Shown: positions 46,968 to 56,340 of the stretch, piece after piece
Position numbering within the stretch: the first letter of the stretch is position 1
Layout of the letters: every line of letters begins with the position of its first letter
Origin: Gigaspora margarita
Lineage: Eukaryota; Glomeromycota; Glomeromycetes; Diversisporales; Gigasporaceae
Assembly (NCBI GenBank): GCA_009809945.1
Contig: WTPW01000410.1
Coordinates: 4,256-68,255, forward strand
Direction: 5' to 3'
Length of the DNA stretch: 64,000 nt
Position numbers and translations under genes: made by a program
Notes under the pieces: generated by a model
Seen by the model: only the letters and a program-made list of their open reading frames with translations
Databases searched by the model: none
What the model was told of the DNA's origin: nothing

Positions 46968-47439
46968 GTTACACCAATTATTAAAATTCGCATTCGCTGT
47001 CCACAGGATTTGAACCGGCAATCTTTCGATTTGCGACCTCAGAGCATAACCGCTATGCTATCAGACCCAAGGTCCTAGTGTTGGAAATTCTTTTAGTTTT
47101 GCAAAAGAGTTATTGGGTATATTTTTGAATATTATTTATGTATCATCTTCAATTTATTATAAAACTATTTTTAATTTCTTAGAATTCAACAAAAATAATA
47201 AAGCTGCTAATTTATTTAAAAATTGATATTCTTCAATTTCAAATATTCTTCAAGAATTAACGATTCAAGCTTTGAACTCATTACATAATTAAACTGTACC
47301 AAGCATGTTTAATATTCAAGAAAAAAACTAAACATACTTTCTATATGAATTTTTTAAAGGAAATATATTTAATAATTGTAACTTTAATTTCTAGTTTTAT
47401 ATTTTAAATGCTTTTATTTTATATGTATTATGGCTTGAG

Positions 47440-48060
47440 CAAAAATATTCATTAAATGTATTATGACCCTAACCAAAATATTTTAAAGTATGACCTACAG
47501 AAAAAGATCAAACTATTCATTCTATACAATATTGTGACCCACCCTAAAGAATTTTAAAATATTCATTCTATATAGTGTTGTGACTATAGATGCTAGTGAA
47601 ATTAATTTCACCAATTTTACCAATTCACCATCAATTTCACCAATAGTAGTAAAATTATTTTACTATATTTCATCTCATTCCACTATATTTCACTAGCATT
47701 TATAGTTGTGATCCAGAAAATTTTTAAAATATTCATTCTATATGCTGTAATTCAGAAGAATTTAAAGTATTCATGACCAAACCAAAAGAATCTTAATATG
47801 TTTGCCACATATAATGTTGTGACCCTGACTATAGTAGAAGAATTTTAAAATGTCACATTATTTAATGTAATCTCTGATCAAAGAATTTAAGAGCTTATTC
47901 TCTTTAGCATTGTGATTTCAACCAAGAGACTTTTAAAACATTTGTCTTCTTTGGTATTGTGACCCTGACCAGAAGAAATTTAAAGTGGTCACTCTATTTA
48001 GTATTGGAAGAATTTTATTAGGTTCACTTTATTAGTGTAATTCTAATAAAAATAATTTAT
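47440..48060. repeat. Degenerate tandem repeat, 50-65 bp units
   Basis: Diverged units contain tattcattctatatagtgttgtgac followed by an agaattttaaa phrase. A foldback of about 110 bp with ends atgctagtgaaat / atttcactagcat (about 47590-47702) is inserted in it. Confidence 0.7.
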
Positions 48061-48129
48061 ATATGTACAGTACAAATCTATAATTGTACGATACTATAAT
48101 TTATGTTCAGTACTAAGTATTATATTTTG

Positions 48130-48431
48130 GCACATCAGTTTTCTGTGCCAGGTTATGTTGATCATGTGGCCGAACTGCCAATCATATTTCAAGATCAGGT
48201 GTAACATAACACAATTATAAAAATTTCAAACCAATAGTTTGTTTTGTCAAAAATCGCATATTTACCAAAAGTTTGTATAAAAAACCACCTTTAGTGCACT
48301 AACAAAAAGTTCTCCTTGAATGATTTTACTATATGTTTTGATAATCTTGCTCCTAACTCTAACATTAATAATTCAAAACAATTTGCCTGCGCTACATAAT
48401 TGACATAACCTAGCACAAAATACCTACGTGC
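48130..48431. mobile_element. MULE-like MITE, TIR GCACATCAGTTTTCTG, copy 2
   Basis: A perfect 9-bp duplication TATATTTTG (48121-48129 and 48432-48440), which suits a Mutator-like family. It is the reverse complement of the copy at 42540-42847. Confidence 0.92.
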
Positions 48432-48746
48432 TATATTTTGTTATGTCATTTCATAACAAAATATTCTGTAATGTCATTTGGTAACAAAAATATCATAGCA
48501 ATAAAAAGTCACATGATCATAAGGAATGCACAATAAATTTCTATATTATGCTACCTTCCTAAATGCACATAGCAAATCAAATTTTAGTATTTAAGATAGG
48601 TTATACAATTTCTAGTAGAAGTTATACAAATTTGATAATTTAATCTTTAAAGCTACAATTTAATTAGCTCTTTCTAAATGCAATACCTATCTAAATGCAT
48701 ATTGTAGACTCATCTGTACACTTGTATTTATGGAAGTTTGACTGTA

Positions 48747-48842
48747 TGCATTTAGCACTAATAATTTCTTACAAACAAAACAAAAATATGCATTTAGAAA
48801 AGTATTGCATTTATAAAGGTTGCATTTATAGAGATCTAACTA
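48747..48842. mobile_element. Half copy of the TAAATGCA pogo-like MITE
   Basis: Adjoins the split copy and is inverted to it. It carries gcatttatagagatctaac at its right end next to TA. Confidence 0.75.
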
Positions 48843-50008
48843 TAATTAATATAAATGTGATAGATTAAATATAATGATAAAATTATTTTAGATTTTAGGA
48901 GTTTTAGAACCTAAAGTTAAATTTTAACTCTGAAATTGCTTTTGACCTTTTTAATTAAAACCTGAAATTTTTAATACTTTTATTAATAGATGAAATTATA
49001 AAGAGCATAAATATTATTTGCTCTTTATTATAAAAAATTTTAATTCATTCTAATAAACACAAAATAGATCTTTTTCAAAAATTTCAAAAATTAATTTCAG
49101 TAGTATTTAGGGATTAGTAAAATTATGAGGGACAACAGGACCCTGAAATATATATAGATAGATAAGATGACTTTTAAATTTTTTATTAATTGCTGTACGT
49201 ATAATTTTTTTATAAGATCAGTATGCAAAATTTATCCTTTACAATAAAAAATTAAAAAAATATGCAAAATAAAATTTTAACCCTTAATTATAGTATAAAA
49301 TTTTATATAAGCTATCATCGGGTAAATAAATATGGTACATATCTGTGCTGATTTTTTAAAAACTCAATTATTAAAAAATCTGTGTATATCTGCAACCCTG
49401 CTAGTAATTGTTGAAGAAAATTTTTTTTATATTTTGCACAGATTTAATTTTCTGCGCAGATAAACAATTAACAATTCAATAATCTGCACAGGTTGTAAAA
49501 AATAAAAAAAATAACAAAATTAAATAATAAAAAATTACTATATGCTCGCCTGAATATTAAATACTAGGTAATTTTTTATATATTAAAACAATAAATTCGA
49601 ATTTTCATATATTTTAACAATTTAATTTATTACAAAATACAAAAAAAAAAATTAAAAAAAATACAAAAAATAAATATAAATTATAATATAAACCCAATTT
49701 CAACTATTGTACCATATCCCAATATTACGCTATGTTCCAACTATCATACTAAATCCTATACTATAGTCTAACTATTATGCTACACCCCATACTAACTATT
49801 GTGCTACTAACTATCATGCTATATTCTATACTATCTTGCTATGTCCCGAACTATAATACTACACTATCGTGCTATGTACATTCTACTATTATACTATGTT
49901 TGTTTTACTATCGCACTATATTCAATCGTACTATATTTGTTCTAAAGAAAAAAGAAACGTTAGTACTATAAAAAAAAGAATGAAGAATTAACTAAATCGA
50001 CCAATATC

Positions 50009-50326
50009 TTATACCAGAAGACATGAACGCACACCAATTACGATGGCTCCAGTAACAGCTCTAATAGATTTCTCATCTGCATTCTTAGCATCCAATTTCA
50101 GCACTCTAGCAAAGCAAAGCCTAAAATAAAAGAAAGAAGTGAGTAATAATAAATAAATAAATAAATTAGAAACTTATTTGAAGTAATTCGAACTGAAACG
50201 ATGATATGCTCCTAGAAATTTAGCAAAATTGTGCCAGATACTATCGCAATAGTAGAACGAGAGAGAGGCAGCATCAGCTGGTAGTTTTTCATGGCACCAA
50301 TAATGAAAGAACTGGACGGCACATTC
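50009..50326 (-). pseudogene. Unrecognised two-exon gene fragment
   Basis: Exon A (50326-50178) begins after a TAG acceptor and reads ECAVQFFHYWCHEKLPADAA, then DSIWHNFAKFLGAYHRFSSN. Exon B (50120-50009) reads LCFARVLKLDAKNADEKS, then AVTGAIVIGVRSCLLV and stops. A 57-bp intron-like segment lies between them with a good acceptor (TTTTATTTTAG), but the donor position reads ATAAGT where GTAAGT would join the two frames exactly in phase. About 86 residues. The composition is unlike the surrounding DNA, so it was once coding; the family is unknown to me. It may be a captured host exon pair or part of the enclosing element's own gene. Confidence 0.5.
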
Positions 50327-50589
50327 CTAAAACTTCTACCAATACAAGGCTTTGGCTTTTTTTAACTTTCAGGTTTGAATTTCTAAAGCAATGATGAGAA
50401 AAGCACAAAAAGAAATAAGTATTAGTAAAAAAAAAAGAAAAAAATTGAATTATACTTATCTTTATAATACTTGTATAACTAGTAATCACTATCACTTATT
50501 TAAATATAGTACCAATATAAATAAAAAAAAAATAATTTATAAAAATAAATTAAATAAAAAAAAACAATTAAAATAAGGGTTTATTTAAG

Positions 50590-50890
50590 ATATGCATATG
50601 CACAGCTGTGCACCCCTATATGTTTTTAAAATTTTACTAGAATAACTTCTATTGCAATCTCAAAATTTTACTATGGTAATCTCTAATGCACTTTTAACAA
50701 AAAATGCTCCTCTTGTAATGATACCTTTAAATTTTAAATTTAATTCTAATTCTACTTCTAACCAACTCCAACACTAACCCTAACCCTAACTCTAATTATT
50801 GTTGTATTTGTTACTATGGGGTGCACAGTTGTCCTAATTATTGTTTGTATTTGTTTTTATGGGTGCACAGCTGTGCATGGTGCACAAAAT
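50590..50890. mobile_element. MITE, TIR with GCACAGCTGTGCA
   Basis: tgcatatgcacagctgtgcacc at the left and ggtgcacagctgtgcatgg in inverted position at the right; GCACAGCTGTGC is itself palindromic. The interior has ccctaaccctaac. A relic of the same family is at 41270-41400. Confidence 0.8.
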
Positions 50891-51019
50891 TAATAAATCC
50901 TTAAAATAAATTAAAAAAAAAATAACAATAAAAAAAATTGAAAATAAATAAAAAAAAACAAAAAAAAATAAAATAAAAAAATACATAATAAATATAAAAA
51001 AAAGAAAAAATATGTTAGT

Positions 51020-51322
51020 CACTGGCGGTGACAGTCACCGGAGTGTGATCGACCAATTAGATCATGTAACATTATGATCAAAACAAAACAAAGTATCAAA
51101 ACTTACTATTATTAGGGTCAGAGTTAGAGCTTTATTTAGGGTTCAGGTAAAGCTTAGTATATAGTAAAATTTTGCAAGAAATTTTTTTCGCATAAAAAAA
51201 AGTAGGTATGTAGACAAAATTTTAAGTTAGAAGTGATTTTTCAAGTTTTTGCATTTTTCACATTACACATGATCCTTTGATCTAATTGGTTGATCACACT
51301 TTAGTAACTGTCACTGCCAAGG
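51020..51322. mobile_element. MITE with about 45-bp TIRs, second copy of the 31628 family
   Basis: cactggcggtgacagtcacc, then gtgtgatcgaccaattagatca, with its complement at the right end. Confidence 0.85.
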
Positions 51323-51339
51323 ATAAATAGATTCACCAA

Positions 51340-51900
51340 AAAAAATCGAAAAAATAAAAATTTAAAAATAAATAAATATTTAAATTAAAAATTTAAAAAA
51401 AATTTAAGTATAAAAAAAAGAATGATAAAAATTTAAAATAAAACAAATAATTAAAATTAAATAATAATAATAAAAAAAACTGTTAAAAAAAAATAAAAAT
51501 TAAAAAATAAAATAAAAAAATAAATAACAAAAAAAAAATAAAAATAATAAATAAAAAAAGTAAAAAAAAGTAAAAAATAAAGAAAAAAATTTTAAAAAAT
51601 CTAAAAAAGTTTAATAATGTTATATAAATTAAAAATAAAAAAATATTAAAAATTTTTAAAAAAAAAAATTAGTAAATATGGAATAAAAAAAAATAAAAAT
51701 TAAAAAATAAAATAAAAAAATAAAAAAAAAGTAAAAAATAAAGAAAAAAATTTTAAAAAATCGAAAACATCAAAAAAAAAGTTTAATTAAAAAATAACAT
51801 TAAAAAAGTTAAAAAAAATCGAAAAATAAAAAAATAAAAAAAAAATGTTATATACAAAAAAAATAAAAAAACATTAAAAATTTAAAAAAAAAAAGAATTA
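51340..51900 (+). repeat. Low-complexity A-rich tract
   Basis: About 560 bp composed almost only of A with single T, G or C (units such as aaaaataaaaattaaaaaat), with A nearly confined to the plus strand. Confidence 0.9.
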
Positions 51901-52296
51901 CATGTTGTTTTTATTATTTTAGTTTATTTTTTTATTTATTTAATCAATTTATACAAGTTTCGATCAAAAAAATTCGACTTTTGAGCATATGCAAGATAAC
52001 TATTTTTGTAATATGCATATATACAATAGTGGGAATAATTCTGGTTTAGGAAATAAGAGCCGTGACATTTGTTGTTTTCCTAGTGGGACTATTGTTATTT
52101 CCAAATTTATGCTAAAAATATGCAAATAATAAACCTTTACATGCAGAATTTTAATATAAAAATAAGCAATTTAAAAATTTAACCTTTTTAATAATTTTTT
52201 AAAAGAATATGCAAATGTAAATCTTACTTCATTTAATTTGTCTATGATGGTGATACATTCTCTGACCTGACCTATCTATGTATATTTTGGGGTTCT
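51901..52296. other. Right part of the 3.2-kb element, nothing recognised
   Basis: No gene seen. Confidence 0.4.
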
Positions 52297-52691
52297 GGAA
52301 CAACTCCAATATTACACAAGTTTAATAGTAATACAAAAATTGTTACTTATATAAAAATTATATAAATTCATAGTATTATGTTCAATCAGTTAGGGTCATG
52401 TCATTAATCACCTGATTATTTTTTATTAGAGGCCTACTCCCCCTTCTCCCCTCTTTAATATAGATTTGGTCAGGTTCCTATATATAATTTCAACATTTTT
52501 TACCTCCCTCCCCCCCCTAAAAAATTATCTGATTTTTGTCACTCCCCTTAAAGTCTTGATTGCTAATTTTTTAAAAATAACCTGTTTACTAGGATTTCTT
52601 TTTTTCAAAACTTGAAATAGACAAAGGTAAGTAATTAATTATAATAAATTTTATAGCTGTTCTTTTATTGTTAAAAAAACTAAATCATATA
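52297..52691. other. No gene recognised
   Basis: AT-rich, with a short pyrimidine-rich segment near 52430-52560. Confidence 0.4.
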
Positions 52692-52883
52692 TAGTTAACT
52701 CTTTCTAATCTAAACTGCTGGAACTACTATGTAATAATTTGAAAAGTTCAGTTTTCAAAAAGTTATATATAGCTAATCTGAACTTTATAATAAATTTACA
52801 AATGTTCTAGATGATTTTGTTCAGTTTAGAGAGAGTTTAATAGTGTTTAGTTTAGAGAGGTTCATATTAGAAAGAGGCAACTG
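52692..52883. mobile_element. pogo-like MITE (192 bp), TIR (C/T)AGTT.(A/C)CTCTTTCTAA
   Basis: TA on both sides (52690-52691; 52884-52885). The word tctaatctgaac / ttcagattaga recurs with variation in both orientations. Confidence 0.75.
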
Positions 52884-53651
52884 TATTTATGCTCAATTAT
52901 TGTAAGATAAAAGAAATGAAGGTAAAAGATCATATACATAACTCAAAGCATATAAGTTTTTTTTTATTATTAATAATATCTTTAAAAATATTATTTGATT
53001 TCATACACCCAGGTCTAAATCTCTACTTCTTAGCTCCATTATATACTCCTAGTAACCTATAGAAGACTGATGATCATAAGTATAAGTATTTTTTTTTTTT
53101 TTTTACTCTTCTTTGCTTTTTTTATTTTGATTAAAAACATTTTTAATCTTTGTAGTTGTTCCAGAGTTTCTCTGGTGTTCTCTAGTTTTTGTAATAACTT
53201 GATGGTAATTTGATATAGGAGTTTGTTGGCACTCTTGTAGTAACTCTTGCAATGTTTTGACAACATTCTTGTAGAGATTCTACAGTATTATTGTGGCAAT
53301 TCGACAGTGTTCTTTGTAGTGTTTTGACATGGTAATTTGACAGCCAGGCTAAGCATGACAGTAATGAAAAGATTCGAAAAAGGTAAATTTCTTAATGATT
53401 GTATTTCAAAAGAATCTGCAATAATTTAGTCTTTAATAAATTAACTATAGTCATTTAATCATTTAATAAATATTAACATGAGTAAAGATTAATTCTGTTT
53501 ACTTTAAGATTGTTTTCTTTCAAAACAACGTATTATTAACCAAAATGATTACCCTTAGAACAGAATACAATAATTAGATTTGAAACAAGTACGATAGTTA
53601 GATTTGGGTTATAGCATGATTAATTGATAATCCACCTGTCAACTGGAGAAA
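52884..53651. other. No supported gene
   Basis: A minus-strand frame near 53345-53057 has a Leu/Gln-rich, coiled-coil-like look (ENTRETLEQLQRLKM) built on short repeats, but no start or domain is convincing. Confidence 0.35.
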
Positions 53652-54215
53652 AGGCGAAATATGGCGTGCTTCCATCTAAAACGTTTTTTTTACTAAGTTA
53701 ATAATACATGTCCACTAATTGAAAGTTGTAGAGCTCATCGAGACGCATCTGACAGTGGTTAGATCATCCAAATCGGCCCAGTAGATGCCGAGTTATCATC
53801 GAAAAACGATTGGCCAACTATATAAAAATCTGTGACTGCTATAGGCGAAATGTGGCATGCTTCCATCTAAAACTTTTTTTCTTACTAAGCTAACGATATA
53901 TGCCCACTAATTGAAAGTTGTAGAGCTCATCGAGACGCATCTAACGGTGGTTATATCATCCAAATCGGCCTAGTGGATGGCGAGTTATCATCAAAAAACG
54001 ATTGGCTGACTATATAAAAAATCTGTGACAGAGATTACATATGAAAATTGCTCTAGGCGAAATGTGGTGTGCTTCCATCTAAAACTTTTTTTCTTACTAA
54101 GTTAACGATACATGTCCACTAATTGAAAGTTATAGAGATCGTCAAACGCAACTAACGGTGGTTAGTTCATCCAAATCGGCCTAGTGGATGGCGAGATATC
54201 GTCGAAAAACGATTG
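53652..54215. repeat. Three tandem units carrying the shared GTTGTAGAGCTCAT module
   Basis: Units start at 53652, 53843 and 54055 with aggcgaaat.tgg..tgcttccatctaaaac. Each holds ctaattgaaagttgtagagc, then ggtggtta, then catccaaatcggcc.agt.gatg, then cgaaaaacgattg. The third unit is shortened. Confidence 0.93.
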
Positions 54216-54489
54216 TGTAAACAATGTTTATTTACATAGAACCCTGAAATATACATAGATAGGTCAGGTTAATTATAAAATTACTAAAATAGAAAGATCT
54301 ACAGAAAAACCTCAAAAAAAAGCAGAAAATACTAAAAATAGAAAAAATCTGCATAAAACCCTCCAAAAATAAGCAACCTACTGTATTTTCCTCAAAATAA
54401 GCTACCTTTGAAAATAAGCTATCTCTCTTTTGGTCAAAAAACTCCAAAACGTCTTTAATCTGAAAATAAGCTACCCCACAATCAACAAA

Positions 54490-54830
54490 AGTCACTACAT
54501 AGTAAAGTCCAAATATTTCTATATAAATTGATTAAAGTTGCTTAAGTAAACTTATTTAGAAGATCAAAATATATATACTTTGAAATTTTTGTCAAAATTG
54601 GAGAGCTTTTTATTATTTGACTTTTGAATTTTACATTTGGTAAAAAATTAAAATTTTTTAAAAAAATATATTCGACGAACATAAAATTTAAATGTTAAAT
54701 AATAAAAAGTTCTCCAATATTGACAAAAATTTCAAAATAAGTATTTTTGACCTTCAAATAAGTTTACTTAAGCGATATTAATTGATTTACATAGTAAAAT
54801 TTGAATTTTGCTATGTAGCAACTTTCTGTG
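54490..54830. mobile_element. Foldback MITE, CTACATAGTAAAGTC family
   Basis: Arms ctacatagtaaagtccaaat .. gcttaagtaaacttatt and their complement. Flanked on both sides by aaaataagctacc-rich sequence. Confidence 0.85.
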
Positions 54831-55121
54831 ATTAGGTAAAAATCGATTTTACCCAAAAATAAGCTACCCCTGATTTTTTGTGTAACTTTTTGCCCAAAAA
54901 AGGTAGCTTATTTTTGGGAATATACAGTAATTAGAGTGTGTGGCATGGCTAAAAAATTTTGCATGCCAGATGGCATGCCATTTGCTAAAGCTTATGCCAG
55001 GCATGCCAGGTGGCATGCCTTTAAACCATATGATAAATATATTTATTTTGATTGGTCAATTATAATACCATATTTTCTAGGTAGCTTATTTTTAAGTAAA
55101 ATCAATTTTTGGCCAATTGCA

Positions 55122-55450
55122 GAAAGTTGCTACATAGTAAAGTCCAATTTACTATGTAAATTGATTAATATTGCTTAAGTAAACTTATTTGGAAGATCAA
55201 AATACACTTAGCCTGAAATTTTTATCAATATTAGAGAAATTTTTATTATTTAACTTTTAATTTTTACATTCGTGAATATATTTTTTAAAAAATTTTAATT
55301 TTTTTGCTGAACGTAAAATTCAAAAGTTAAATAATAAAAAGTTCTCTAATCTTGACAAAAATTTTAGAGCATGTGTATTTTGATCTTCTAAATAAGTTTA
55401 CTTAAGCGATTTTAATGATTTACATAGAAAAATTTGAACTTTACTATGTA
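55122..55450. mobile_element. Foldback MITE, CTACATAGTAAAGTC family
   Basis: Same arms as 54490-54830 with small differences (ctacatagtaaagtccaatt; agttctctaatcttgaca). Confidence 0.85.
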
Positions 55451-56040
55451 GCTACTATTGTCAATCGTGGGGTAGCTTATTTTCGGGTTAAAGACAGTTT
55501 GGAGTTTTTTGACCAAAAGAGGGGATATAGCTTATTTTCAAAGGTAGCTTATTTTGGGAAAAATATGGTATATATATTGTATTACTATTATGGAACCTCC
55601 CTCAAATTTTCTCTTAATTCTACTCGAAATTCATTTTCTATTCGAAATAATTCAGAATATATATAAATGTCATGCCTATAGACTATTTGTGTTTTGGGCA
55701 TGCTACTAGCATGCCACTATTGGCATGCCATGTTGGCATGCCAGAGACCTCTGTGCCACTCACCCTAACAGTAATACCTGAACTATCTATGTATATTTTG
55801 GGGTTCTCTGTATGTACTGTATATACAAATGTACATTTTAGATTTTTTTGGCATAGGCATTATTTAAAAATCAAGTTTATTAAAAATCAACTCTTGTTTC
55901 AAAATAACACCCATGGGCATACTTGAAATAGTGCACATATAGTCAAAATAGTGTACCTCTGTCTGTTATTTCAAGAATTTATGACAAGAATTGTTTAAAT
56001 ATTTTAAACTAAAGTAAACCAAATAAGAAAATTGCTAACC

Positions 56041-56340
56041 ATAACCATAGTAATGATCATCTGTGATCTACAATACATAACTAATTTTTATTAAATCCTT
56101 TTAATATTAGGGTATAGGTAAAGGTTAAAGGTTAGAATAGAGCTTTATTTATAGTAAAATTTAGCAAAGAATTTTTTTTTGTATAAAAAAAATAGTTTCA
56201 TAAACAAAATTTTTAGTTAGAAATGATTTTTTAAAAATTTCTTTATTTTTGTTATACAAAATAATTTGCATATTACACCTAATCCTGAATTTTGATTGGC
56301 AAATTATATACAGGTAATCATTACTGTGATTATACTTAGC
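56041..56340. mobile_element. MITE, TIR ATAGTAATGATCATCTG
   Basis: Ends ccatagtaatgatcatctg and the complement of caggtaatcattactgtg. The interior shares gtataaaaaaaatagtttca and ctgaattttgattggcaaat with the other MITEs. Confidence 0.75.

Larger units (their letters stand above)
44371..47074 (-). mobile_element. tRNA-derived SINE (second subfamily) carrying three nested elements
   Basis: A 15-bp duplication ctagtgttggaaatt (44356-44370 and 47075-47089). The minus-strand head at 47070-46985 has TAGCATAGCGGTTATGC (box A-like) and GCCGGTTCAAATCCTG (box B-like). The 3' end is CGAGACAAGGTCTC, a hairpin, followed by an A-run (T-run at 44368-44384). Subtracting the three nested elements and their 8-bp duplications leaves about 615 bp, close to the 604-611 bp of the other SINEs. 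Confidence 0.9.
42878..47394 (+). pseudogene. DUF3504/Crypton-like tyrosine recombinase, degenerate and SINE-split
   Basis: Exon 1 MPKVKK (42878-42895) joins in phase across a 64-bp GT-AG intron to NFKYSEPTKEDLK (from 42960), which decides the start. A core-binding-like domain follows (IETIMNKDVYEEQLSKFIYA..ALWRYLNEK), then SKTIQRGIKNPDTQSEV. A probable intron is at 43722-43793. The catalytic domain reads ICENVGIKIGDRNISNYSGHK, then SITRHKT and LYSYK. The family has H-x-x-R where this copy reads YSGH, so both residues are lost; the later His and a candidate Tyr remain. Three TGA codons lie before 43100 and frame changes follow. After 24-bp coding repeats the gene is cut by the SINE at 44371-47074, and resumes as SVGNSFSFAKELLG to GNIFNNCNFNF, stop at 47394. 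Confidence 0.75.
42174..48538 (+). mobile_element. Tyrosine-recombinase (Crypton-like) element, heavily invaded
   Basis: The 6,365-bp insert is defined by comparison with the intact MITE. Its two ends are not inverted repeats and there is no obvious target duplication beyond ATT, as expected for a recombinase-integrated element. It encodes one recombinase gene (42878-47394) and carries a SINE with three further elements, two MITEs in opposite orientation (42540 and 48130), a hairpin (42204) and a degenerate tandem repeat (47440-48060). Confidence 0.8.
42039..48744. mobile_element. pogo-like MITE (TAAATGCA family) split by a 6.4-kb element
   Basis: The left part is 42039-42173 and the right part 48539-48744, with TA outside both ends (42037-42038; 48745-48746) and ends CAGTTAGACC / CAGTCAAACTTCC. 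Net length without the insert is 341 bp, identical to the intact copy at 37146-37486. Confidence 0.92.
49137..52296. mobile_element. 3.2-kb TIR element, ends AG(G/A)ACCC(T/C)(G/A)AAATATA
   Basis: Left aggaccctgaaatatatata and right (complement) agaaccccaaaatatacata, both followed by gatag. Flanks GGGACAAC (49129-49136) and GGAACAAC (52297-52304) form an 8-bp duplication with one mismatch. It contains GCAGATTT-type words (49340-49500), a gene fragment (50009-50326), two MITEs and an A-rich tract. The same ends bound 54238-55807. Confidence 0.8.
54238..55807. mobile_element. TIR element with ends AGAACCC.. and nested foldbacks
   Basis: agaaccctgaaatatacata at the left and the complement of tatgtatattttggggttct at the right. 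The flanks (ATTTACAT; CTGTATGT) do not match. It contains two foldback pairs of aaaataagctacc words (54379-54911 and about 55078-55575), each around one CATAGTAAAGT foldback, and clusters of GCATGCC (54958-55020; 55717-55743). Confidence 0.65.

Noticed and set aside
50834..51022. Minus-strand hydrophobic frame
   Set aside because: Translation of A-rich low-complexity DNA.
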